The notes under the pieces were generated by a model. It did no database searches. It had not been told where the DNA came from and worked only from the letters and a program-made list of their open reading frames with translations. DNA of 64,000 nucleotides from NCBI RefSeq assembly GCF_037893015.1, contig NC_133666.1, positions 2,509,467 to 2,573,466 of the forward strand, in the 5' to 3' direction. This document shows positions 49,173-53,005 of the stretch, one piece after another; the first letter of the stretch is position 1, and the number at the start of each line of letters is the position of its first letter. Position numbers and translations under genes: made by a program. The DNA is from Macrotis lagotis. Taxonomy: Eukaryota; Chordata; Mammalia; Peramelemorphia; Peramelidae.

Positions 49173-49279
49173 CCTCCCCCTCTCTCCCCCCTTCTCCCTC
49201 CATTTCTCTGTCCCTCTCTCCCTCTGTTATTTCCCCTCCTCCCCACTCCCAGCATTTCTCACAGAACCAGTTCATGTAG
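9975..49279 (+). CDS. AP180/CALM-family (ANTH) clathrin assembly protein, third paralogue (PICALM/SNAP91-like), complete, 19 coding exons
   Basis: Exons: 9975-10104, 10212-10354, 10708-10783, 12052-12154, 12548-12641, 13738-13849, 14905-15011, 16042-16083, 16819-16904, 19467-19590, 20187-20323, 22209-22318, 22954-23061, 28567-28698, 29051-29078, 31082-31205, 31910-31966, 40701-40808, 49265-49279. They sum to 1836 nt, 611 residues plus TAG, all phases agreeing (human PICALM is ~652). Residues ~1-290 are an ANTH domain with K28, K38, K40 and H41 at the positions of the CALM PI(4,5)P2 site. The tail carries DLL (374-376), [10 protein letters not shown] (~391-400), MDFDSLFG (438-445), DLDTSLAKL (491-499), NPF (598-600) and a C-terminal QFM. 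Known of the family: these proteins bind PIP2, clathrin, AP-2 and VAMP SNAREs and set coated-pit size. Sequence lies between PICALM and SNAP91; position between BRCC3 and VBP1 argues for a separate paralogue. Function here is inferred. Confidence 0.92.
10212..10354 (+). CDS. AP180-like exon 2
   Basis: Residues 44-91, from [18 protein letters not shown] to HHLMMYGNE. Acceptor CCGCTGCAG, donor GTGAGG. The preceding intron is only 107 bp. [17 protein letters not shown] is nearly invariant in the family. Confidence 0.93.
10708..10783 (+). CDS. AP180-like exon 3
   Basis: Residues 92-116, [19 protein letters not shown] then DKSILQ. Acceptor CCCCTAG, donor GTAAGA. ANTH helices. Confidence 0.93.
10784..12051 (+). 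other. AP180-like intron 3
   Basis: The 5' half is still GC-rich and belongs to the island shore. An A17 run occurs near 11850. No gene or clear mobile element was seen. Confidence 0.6.
12052..12154 (+). CDS. AP180-like exon 4
   Basis: [20 protein letters not shown] then [14 protein letters not shown]. The first glycine codon is split. Acceptor CTCTTTTTAG, donor GTTAGT. Confidence 0.93.
12548..12641 (+). CDS. AP180-like exon 5
   Basis: [20 protein letters not shown] then [12 protein letters not shown]. Proline replaces the alanine of PICALM GADGVMRTM. Acceptor CTCTTTGCAG, donor GTGAGG. Confidence 0.93.
13139..13388 (+). repeat. Inverted repeat, left arm (intron 5)
   Basis: About 250 bp, matching the reverse complement of 14531-14780 at roughly 90% by eye; many differences are CpG/TpG. 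Contains GCCCAGACCACAGAGGGGTC and TTTTCTAACTAGTTGTGCC. Not recognised as a named element. Confidence 0.9.
13738..13849 (+). CDS. AP180-like exon 6
   Basis: [20 protein letters not shown] then [17 protein letters not shown]. 112 nt, not a multiple of three. It lies between the two arms of a 250-bp inverted repeat. Acceptor TGTCCACAG, donor GTACAA. Confidence 0.93.
14531..14780 (-). repeat. Inverted repeat, right arm (intron 6)
   Basis: Reverse-complement partner of 13139-13388. The arms are of equal length with a ~1.14-kb spacer that contains exon 6. Confidence 0.9.
14905..15011 (+). CDS. AP180-like exon 7
   Basis: [20 protein letters not shown] then [16 protein letters not shown]. Closer to PICALM ([20 protein letters not shown]) than to SNAP91 in the first half. 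Acceptor TTGATTGTAG, donor GTAATG. Confidence 0.93.
16042..16083 (+). CDS. AP180-like exon 8 (42 nt)
   Basis: [14 protein letters not shown], the conserved end of the ANTH fold; the DLT form resembles SNAP91. Acceptor GTGATTCCAG, donor GTGAGT. In phase at both ends. Confidence 0.92.
16425..16615 (+). mobile_element. MIR relic
   Basis: Sense MIR: AAGTTCAAATTCAGC, then CTGCCTCAGTTTATCTGTAA, then TTGTGAGGATC. In intron 8. Confidence 0.7.
16819..16904 (+). CDS. AP180-like exon 9
   Basis: [18 protein letters not shown] ends the ANTH region; [10 protein letters not shown] starts the tail. Acceptor CCTCTCTAG, donor GTAAGT. Confidence 0.92.
17288..18112 (+). repeat. 0.8-kb CT-rich (TCTC/TCTG) pyrimidine tract
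   Basis: Almost uninterrupted pyrimidine-rich sequence with TCTG and TCTA interruptions and pure (TC)n blocks near 17725-17767 and 17914-17953. In intron 9. The long SLSLSL-type reading frames across it are artefacts of the repeat. Confidence 0.95.
18481..18636 (+). mobile_element. Marsupial tRNA-derived SINE
   Basis: GGGGCCACTAGATGGCACTA head, GAGTTCAAATCC box, CCCCATTGCCTTAC tail and A-run. In intron 9. Confidence 0.85.
19467..19590 (+). CDS. AP180-like exon 10
   Basis: [20 protein letters not shown] then a charged helix [22 protein letters not shown]. It corresponds to the PICALM segment that begins RATTLSNAVSSLASTG. Acceptor TGTTACAG, donor GTAGGC. Confidence 0.92.
20187..20323 (+). CDS. 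AP180-like exon 11
   Basis: [15 protein letters not shown]... with a low-complexity A/P/S/T stretch and ADLLAPL, which offers a DLL-type clathrin motif (residues 374-376). Acceptor TTGGTTCTAG, donor GTGAGA. Little identity with PICALM here, but phases fit exactly. Confidence 0.88.
21515..21850 (+). repeat. Degenerate GA/GT-rich minisatellite
   Basis: Roughly 40-50-bp units built around GATATCAGACTGGGGGAGGG and TAGGTCTGTGAG recur at least seven times with heavy decay; a GT-rich run continues to ~22080. In intron 11. Confidence 0.75.
22209..22318 (+). CDS. AP180-like exon 12
   Basis: [20 protein letters not shown] then [27 protein letters not shown] lines up with PICALM DLLDLQQPTF, a clathrin/adaptor-binding region. 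Acceptor CTCCCCCAG, donor GTGAGT. Confidence 0.92.
22398..22552 (-). mobile_element. Marsupial tRNA-derived SINE with target duplication
   Basis: Antisense copy (T-run, GTTAAGTGACTTGG, CCACCTAGCTGCCCCCC), flanked by a ~15-bp direct repeat CCACACTCATTTTTG at 22383-22397 and 22553-22567 with one mismatch. In intron 12. Confidence 0.9.
22954..23061 (+). CDS. AP180-like exon 13
   Basis: [16 protein letters not shown] then [18 protein letters not shown] matches PICALM VDFESVFG. Acceptor CCTTCTCAG, donor GTAACA. Confidence 0.92.
23740..24560. mobile_element. L1 3'-end fragments, mixed orientation
   Basis: Sense pieces: TTTGACCCAGCAATAC at ~23778 and TCTGGGGAATAGCTAAACAA at ~24487. Antisense piece: GTGTACAATGTTCTTCTGG at ~24290 followed by TTTCTTATAGAACA. 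These are standard features of mammalian L1 ORF2 and 3' ends; no intact frame. Confidence 0.75.
24592..24745 (+). mobile_element. Marsupial tRNA-derived SINE
   Basis: Full-length: GGGGCAGCTAGGTGAC to CCCCATTGCCTTGCAAAAAA. Flanked on both sides by AATAATAAATA-type sequence, probably its target duplication. Confidence 0.9.
24880..25460 (+). mobile_element. L1 3'-end fragment (sense)
   Basis: GAAGTGAGCAGAACCAAAG, then CACCTCCAGAGAGAGCAAAG, then a C/T-rich 3' end: the marsupial L1 ORF2 end and 3' UTR. No coding potential left. Confidence 0.75.
26013..26153 (-). mobile_element. Marsupial tRNA-derived SINE
   Basis: Antisense: TTGACTTGCCCAAGGACACA, GATTTGAACTCAGG, GCCACCTAGTTGCCC. Confidence 0.85.
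26545..26687 (-). mobile_element. Marsupial tRNA-derived SINE
   Basis: Antisense: GCAGTTAAGTGACTTGCCC, GATTTGAACTCATTT, CCACCTAGCTGTCCCCC. Confidence 0.85.
27653..27772 (+). mobile_element. Marsupial tRNA-derived SINE, internally deleted
   Basis: GGCAGCTGGGTGGCACAGTG head joined to AGTTTAAATCTGACC; about 25 bp are missing between them. Tail CACTTGCAAAACC. Confidence 0.8.
28255..28460 (+). mobile_element. MIR relic
   Basis: Sense MIR/THER1: GACCTTGGGCAAGTCACTTC, TTTGCCTCAGTTTCG, TGTAAAATGGGGATAA. Ends ~100 bp before exon 14. Confidence 0.85.
28567..28698 (+). CDS. AP180-like exon 14
   Basis: [14 protein letters not shown]... ending [11 protein letters not shown], equivalent to PICALM DLDSSLANLVG. 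Acceptor TCCTTTGCAG, donor GTAAGT. Confidence 0.92.
28747..28768 (+). repeat. (ATC)n microsatellite
   Basis: About seven perfect ATC units just downstream of exon 14. Confidence 0.9.
28765..28985 (-). mobile_element. MIR/THER1 relic
   Basis: Antisense: GATCCTCACAACAA, CATTTTACAGATGAGGAAAC, GTGACTTGCC. Fills most of intron 14. Confidence 0.85.
29051..29078 (+). CDS. AP180-like exon 15 (28-nt microexon)
   Basis: NLDFGASPK plus two bases; it corresponds to PICALM NLGIGNGTTK. Acceptor TTAAAACAG is pyrimidine-poor. The last exonic base and the donor GTAAGT fall inside a 15-bp target duplication made by a SINE, so the donor is repeated at 29394. Confidence 0.9.
29093..29392 (-). mobile_element. 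Chimeric tRNA-derived SINE inserted at the exon-15 splice donor
   Basis: Flanked by AGTAAGTTACTTTTT at 29078-29092 and 29393-29407. The insert is ~300 bp, about twice a usual copy. Its antisense SINE body (29093-29240) is separated from the SINE-like head end (~29375-29392, CCACCTAGTGGCCCC) by ~130 bp that are the reverse complement of sequence ~235 bp downstream. Confidence 0.9.
29274..29371 (+). repeat. Inverted repeat, left arm (inside the SINE insert)
   Basis: Contains CTGTTCTCCCACAATTCCAG and ACTCCAATCTTTACTACC; matches the reverse complement of 29508-29605 with few differences. Confidence 0.9.
29508..29605 (-). repeat. Inverted repeat, right arm
   Basis: Contains GGTAGTAGTAAAGATTGGAG and GAATTGTGGGAGAACAGCTG. 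The spacer to the left arm is ~135 bp, so the transcript can fold into a long hairpin in intron 15. Confidence 0.9.
29801..29822 (+). repeat. (CATC)n microsatellite
   Basis: Five to six CATC units in intron 15. Confidence 0.9.
31082..31205 (+). CDS. AP180-like exon 16
   Basis: [20 protein letters not shown] then [22 protein letters not shown]. Aligns with PICALM NDVNWSQPGEKKLTGGSNWQ. Acceptor CTCCTTCTAG, donor GTAAGA. Confidence 0.93.
31570..31652 (+). mobile_element. Truncated tRNA-derived SINE
   Basis: Short head (TAGCTGGTACAGTGGAT) joined to the tail (TTTTGCCTTGCAAAAACC); the middle is missing. Confidence 0.6.
31910..31966 (+). CDS. AP180-like exon 17
   Basis: [19 protein letters not shown], matching the region of PICALM that reads PPVMAYPATTPTGMIGYGIP. 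57 nt, in phase at both ends. Acceptor TTATTTCAG, donor GTAAGA. Confidence 0.9.
32640..33005. repeat. Imperfect palindromic repeat, unidentified
   Basis: Left arm ~32640-32735 (GGTACCACGATGTTTCAACA, GCAAAGTGCCAG) mirrors right arm ~32910-33005 (CTGGCACTTGGGCCAGCATT, GCTGAAACGTGGTGCCTCA). The loop is ~175 bp. TACTGATGAT-AGT-CATT also recurs directly at ~32829 and ~32993. Looks like a decayed palindromic (MITE-like) element; family not recognised. Confidence 0.65.
33170..33390 (-). mobile_element. THER1/MIR-type SINE
   Basis: GTTTGCAAAGTGCTTAACAC, CTCATTTGATTATCTC, GGGAGGTGCTATT, TTTGAACTCAGG, GCCACCTAGCTGCCTC: a nearly complete antisense copy. Confidence 0.85.
33528..33531 (+). repeat. ERV target-site duplication, left copy (GTGG)
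   Basis: GTGG directly precedes the left LTR; the same four bases follow the right LTR at 40462-40465. Confidence 0.75.
33532..34194 (-). repeat. ERV 3' LTR (element on -)
   Basis: 663 bp, + strand ends TGCTGAACCC...TTGTACTTCA, giving TG...CA termini on both strands. Contains the shared landmark GGTACTGAGAGCAAGCAGGA. Confidence 0.9.
34195..34212 (-). other. ERV polypurine tract
   Basis: On - the sequence reads AAAAAAAAGTGGGGAA immediately before the LTR start TGAAGTAC: a good polypurine tract with one T. Confidence 0.75.
39805..39822 (-). other. ERV primer-binding site, tRNA-Thr type
   Basis: On -, two bases after the 5' LTR, TGGAGGCCCCAGTGAGAT. It matches the complement of the 3' end of tRNA-Thr(UGU), TGGAGGCCCCAGCGAGAT, at 17 of 18 positions; the one change is C to T in a CpG. 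Confidence 0.85.
39825..40461 (-). repeat. ERV 5' LTR (element on -)
   Basis: 637 bp, homologous throughout to 33532-34194 with small indels. Its outer terminus has mutated from TG to CG (on -). Confidence 0.9.
40462..40465 (+). repeat. ERV target-site duplication, right copy (GTGG)
   Basis: Pairs with 33528-33531. Confidence 0.75.
40701..40808 (+). CDS. AP180-like exon 18
   Basis: [20 protein letters not shown] then [16 protein letters not shown]. Matches PICALM MTQPTLIYSQPVMRPPNPFGPVSGAQ. Carries the NPF motif, an EH-domain ligand. Acceptor ATCTCACAG, donor GTATGT. Confidence 0.93.
41547..41693 (+). mobile_element. Marsupial tRNA-derived SINE with target duplication
   Basis: Full-length copy inserted into the antisense L1, flanked by AATTGTTCTCCTGG at 41533-41546 and 41694-41707. 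Confidence 0.93.
45187..45495 (+). mobile_element. MAR-type SINE with RTE-like tail
   Basis: tRNA-like head GGGCAGCTAGATGGTGCAG followed by the long 3' part TCTGGCCACTGGACCCAGAT, GGCTCTGGAGGAGAAAGTGA and TTGAAAATGCAGGACAAAC. Confidence 0.85.
48212..48238 (+). repeat. (ATG)n microsatellite
   Basis: Nine ATG units in the last intron. Confidence 0.9.
48285..48485 (+). mobile_element. MIR relic
   Basis: AATTCAAATCCAGCC, TCCAGGGTTATTGTGAGGAT, GTGATATTTGTAAAG. Confidence 0.75.
48505..48870 (-). mobile_element. Two antisense MIR relics
   Basis: TTTTACAGATGACAAAAC with CACTTGCCCAAGATCACAC at ~48515-48585, and TTTTACTAATGAGGAAATTG at ~48775. Confidence 0.7.
49057..49250 (+). repeat. CT microsatellite adjoining the terminal exon
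   Basis: Contains an uninterrupted (CT)n block of ~65 bp (49105-49170), then CCCCCTC-rich sequence. It ends ~15 bp before the acceptor at 49264 and forms its pyrimidine tract. Confidence 0.95.
49265..49279 (+). CDS. AP180-like exon 19, terminal coding microexon with stop
   Basis: After acceptor CATTTCTCACAG the frame reads N-Q-F-M-stop (TAG 49277-49279). PICALM ends IQFM. Phase 0 fits exon 18. Chosen over an L1-derived candidate at 42384 on this match and its pyrimidine tract. Confidence 0.85.
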   Translation, partial: NQFM

Positions 49280-50030
49280 AGCTCCAAGGGCAGGAGATGT
49301 GTTAACAACTCACCAGTGGCACAAGGAAGAAGAGACCGGACCATCAACTGCCATTGGGTAGCATAGGGTTAGAACTAGAACATGCTCATCCAGTGGAATA
49401 AAAAATAACTGAAGCCCAGCACTCTTGAGATTGTTATTGATCATCATTGTGGTGTGAAATCCAGTTTTTTTTTTTAACTTGAGCAACCTTTCAAAGGCAA
49501 GTAAAGGTTTTTTAGGTAAAAATAACCTTTAAGGTGGGGGAAGGAGGTCGGGGAAGGAGAGGGAGGATAAAAGATGGCCATTATCCACTTGCAAATGGGC
49601 CAGCCAGAGATGGGGAGTGGAATATTGCATTTGGTTTTCAATATACACAGGTTTCTCCCAGAGAGCACAGCCACATACACACATACACACAACTCCCTGA
49701 GGGAGTTGAATCTGACCATTTGGAGAGTAGCAGGAAACTATTTTCTTAGGACCTTCCTTTACAGTGAACCCTCCAAATGATCCAGATTCTTTTGCTGTTC
49801 TTAAATTTATCATACTAGACATCTTCAGTGTCTGGATTTGGGACCAGGGTCTTTGTTAACAGATTTATCCTTGTTTATTTTTTTTTTGTAGGAGGTTTAG
49901 CTGTTTTGAACAGTTGAATTCTTTTTAAAATACAATATTAATGAGCTTAACACATGGGGACATTAGGGTTTCCGTGCTATATCATTTTGTATGCCACGTT
50001 AAAGAGATTATTTTGAAACAAATAAATATG
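49280..50030 (+). other. AP180-like 3' UTR (extent uncertain)
   Basis: Poly(A) signal candidates AATAAA at 49397-49402 and 50021-50026. A/T-rich, non-repetitive sequence continues to ~50350, so a longer UTR is possible. No coding signal. Confidence 0.55.
49397..49402 (+). terminator. Candidate poly(A) signal AATAAA
   Basis: 118 nt after the stop codon, within AATAAAAAATAAC. A second candidate lies at 50021. Confidence 0.5.
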
Positions 50031-50386
50031 TAAATACAATCTTTGAAACATATTTCTGTAATGCTACACTCTTAAAAATAGCTTCTTAAGGAATTCACAC
50101 AGCTTTTACACAGGGTAGCACCTTTAAACAAGAATGAACCAAATGTCAATGCCACTATCTAGGTAGTTATATATAAATGAAATGATTTAGAAAATGAAAA
50201 ATTTTAAATGACTACTTAATGATAAGGGCTACTTAGATAATAAAAGGTTTAGCTACATTAAACAGAACTTAGTATGCAAATTTTCTCATTTTCAAAACCT
50301 GCTTTTGGACCTTTAGAGAACAACACAGGGAAAATATTTCAGTTTAATTAACAAATGAGTATTAATTCCATAACTATCCCCTGGGG

Positions 50387-50430
50387 ATTATTAATATTAT
50401 TATTATTATCATTATTATTATTATCATTGT
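50387..50430 (+). repeat. (ATT)n microsatellite
   Basis: TTATTAATATTATTATTATT with ATC interruptions. Confidence 0.85.
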
Positions 50431-50572
50431 CTACACCCTACAATCTGGTGGTATCTTGTTTTTGGACAGTGCCCTGTATGGATCTAGTTGGTCCCATTAT
50501 CCCAGTTTTAAGTCTTTTGACACTTTTCTTTCCAAAGTTTCTGTCTTTGAAGTGTACTGTATGTTCATTTTT

Positions 50573-50726
50573 TTTTCTTTTAGATTTTTCAAGGCAAATG
50601 GGGTTAAGTGGCTTGGCCAAGGCCGCATGGCTAGGTAATTATTAAGTGTCGTGAGGTTGGATTTGAACCCAGGTACTCCTGACTACAAGGCCAGTGTTCT
50701 ATTCACTGCGCCACCTAGCTGCCCTA
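50573..50726 (-). mobile_element. Marsupial tRNA-derived SINE with target duplication
   Basis: Flanked by TATGTTCATTTTT at 50560-50572 and 50727-50739. Body GGGGTTAAGTGGCTTGGCC to GCCACCTAGCTGCCC. Confidence 0.93.
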
Positions 50727-51048
50727 TATGTTCATTTTTGAGGTATTAAATGCCCACACACAGAAGCAGATGTGTGAATTTAAGCATTTAAAAATCATTT
50801 TTATAGCCATATGCATTTGTGATTTCTAAATACTAACTAGAGCTGAATGAATTTGAATGTTTACTGGCTTCATGACTTTTCTAAAAATATATCTTACTTC
50901 ATTATGGGTTCAACCATCTCACAGGATCCAGGCTGGCTGGCTTCTTAGGTGACCTGCACCCCAGTGGTCACCTTGCCATTTACAAAGACTTTTCCTTCCT
51001 TCATAATTGTCTCCACTTTATACCTCTACCCCACGGTATAGCTAGCTT

Positions 51049-51205
51049 TTTTTTTTAAGGTTTTTTTTTTTTTTGCAAGGCAATGGGGTTAAGTGGCTTG
51101 CTCAAGGCCACATGGCTAGGTAATTAAGTGTCTGAGGCCAGATTTGAACTCAGGTCCTCCTGACTGCAGGGCCAGTGCTCTATCCACTGTGCCACCTAGC
51201 TGCCC
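51049..51205 (-). mobile_element. Marsupial tRNA-derived SINE with target duplication
   Basis: Flanked by TATAGCTAGCTT at 51037-51048 and 51206-51217. Confidence 0.93.
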
Positions 51206-51881
51206 TATAGCTAGCTTCTTTCCAAGTTCAACTCAAATACTCTCCTCTCAATTACTTTTTGGCGTTTTTGTTGTTTTCTCCCAGTTGAATGGAGAATAGC
51301 ATAAGGTAGGAGTTACCCTTCCACCTTTGTAAACCCAGTGCCTGATGCATACCGGGTCAGTTGTTTTCAGTCTTATGAGTTCTGTGAGGTTTTGTCAAAA
51401 TTTTTTTTAAAATATCTTTAATTTAAACATGGTGTTAACGCACAGTGTTTAAGTTTCAAGAAAGAACCAAACAGAATTAGGTTAACATTAAAATTTCTCT
51501 AAGCTTAAAGATGACACAGGTATGTTTGGGGCTAGAAAACTGAATCCCAAAATGGATTCTGGAAGAGATTCTCTTTCCATTCCACTGTCAGATAGTGCAA
51601 TCTGAAAAGCTACTTCTGGCATCAAAGGAGTGGTTCTCAACTTTCAGGGTGGGGCGGGGAATATGAGACTACCTCCTAGGAGGTACATCCCAGGGGACAT
51701 GCCAGGAGGAATGAGTCCTCCCAACTCAGGATCTTTTGCCCCTTATCCGTTATGCCAAGACTTCCACAAAGCATGTGAATCTTCCCCTCCAGCATGTCAG
51801 CGATACCATTGGTACAACTGGGAGGTTCATATTTGTTATTAGAGGTCATGTCTGACTCTTGGTGACTCCATTTGGGGCTTT

Positions 51882-52041
51882 TTTTTTTTTTTTTTTTGGT
51901 TTTTGGCTGGACAATGGGGTGAAGTGGCTTGCCCAAGGCGGGAAAGCTAGGTAATGGTTATAAGTGTCTGAGGCCGGATCTGAACTCGGGTTCTCCCGAC
52001 TCAAGGGCCGGTGAAATATCCACTGCACCAGCCAGCCGCCC
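51882..52041 (-). mobile_element. Marsupial tRNA-derived SINE nested in an older repeat
   Basis: Flanked by CCATTTGGGGCTTT at 51868-51881 and 52042-52055. The split host is a MAR/THER-type repeat (GTCATGTCTGACTCTTGGTG ... CTTTGGAAAGACAGTGGAG). Confidence 0.9.
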
Positions 52042-52159
52042 CCATTTGGGGCTTTCTTTGGAAAGACAGTGGAGTGGTTGACAGATGAGGACATTTCAAT
52101 GGCTCGCCCAGGACAACGCACGTGTGAGGCTGCCTAGGAAGCCGGGTCTTGCTGAGGCT

Positions 52160-52345
52160 AGGTGCTCTATTCAACTGTGCCCATTGGAGTTTGTCCTCCA
52201 TTTCCAAAGAGGACCATGACCCGGGGAGGTCGTGCCACGAAAAGCACAAGGAATGGAGTTGAGTGGGGGTGGGCAGCCTCCCTTTCTCCTCCAGAGCCAT
52301 CTGGGTGCAGTGGCCAGGGAGGAATCGGGACGATTGGAGGTGGCA
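52160..52345 (-). mobile_element. MAR-type SINE, RTE-like tail
   Basis: Antisense: TTTGTCCTCCATTTCCAAAG, GGTCGTGCCACGA, CTCCTCCAGAGCCATCTGG. Lies just upstream of the VBP1 CpG island. Confidence 0.8.
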
Positions 52346-52909
52346 CGAGGCGGTCGGGGTCACACGGGGCCCAGCTAGCTAAGCACTGCCCTTGATGCAC
52401 CCAGGAGGGCCTTCATGAACGCTTGCTGTGCGGACCATTCGCCGGTTTTTACCCAAGATAAAACAGAGCCTGCCCTCGGCCTCGGTGTCTTCATTTGTCA
52501 CCACGGGCATAATGAACCGGGGTTCAGCGGGGGGGGGGGGGGGGGGGGGGGGCTCAGCAGAAAGCCCGGGAGCAAGAGCTATCGGAGGCTGCAGGGGCGG
52601 GGTCTCCCCGGCCGCGGGGGAGGACTGCGGGAGGCCCGAGGCGGCCAGAACTTCCGGTCGCAGGCCCGCCTCCCCCCCCCCCCCCCCCCCCCGGCCTCCA
52701 GAGCTCGGGGCCCCTCTAGTCCCTCCTTTCCTTTCCCTTTCAGACCTTCGGGCCGCGTCCCGCCTCCTCGTGCCACGTGGCCGGCGACCAGCCAGTCGGC
52801 GGCCGGCAGCCGGGACAAGGAGCGCAGCCTCAGTCGCGGGCGGGAGCCAGCGGCCGCCTCTGATTGGAGCAGGCCTCGTGTCGTCTCCCGGAAGGGGCGG
52901 GGAACGGCC

Positions 52910-52920
52910 AAGATGGCGGC
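52910..52920 (+). promoter_or_regulatory. VBP1: YY1-type motif overlapping the VBP1 start codon
   Basis: AAGATGGCGGC, with the ATG of VBP1 inside it; this placement is typical of YY1-regulated housekeeping genes. Confidence 0.6.
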
Positions 52921-53005
52921 CGCCAAGGAGCACTCGGGGTCGGGAGACTCGGCGGGGGGAGTCGAGCGCCGCGGGCACCTGGGCATCCCGGAGGCCGTAT
53001 TCGTG
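52913..53005 (+). CDS. VBP1: VBP1 exon 1 (coding part)
   Basis: 31 codons from MAAAKEHSGS to IPEAVFV. Donor GTAAGG. Phase 0. Confidence 0.95.

Larger units (their letters stand above)
40809..49264 (+). other. AP180-like last intron (8.5 kb)
   Basis: Largely antisense L1 plus SINEs and MIRs, closing with a CT microsatellite that supplies the pyrimidine tract for the terminal exon. The stretch 42700-43650 shows nothing I recognise. No gene inside. Confidence 0.75.

Noticed and set aside
49036-49347. SL-rich and RE-rich frames on both strands
   Set aside because: Translation of the CT microsatellite next to the terminal exon.
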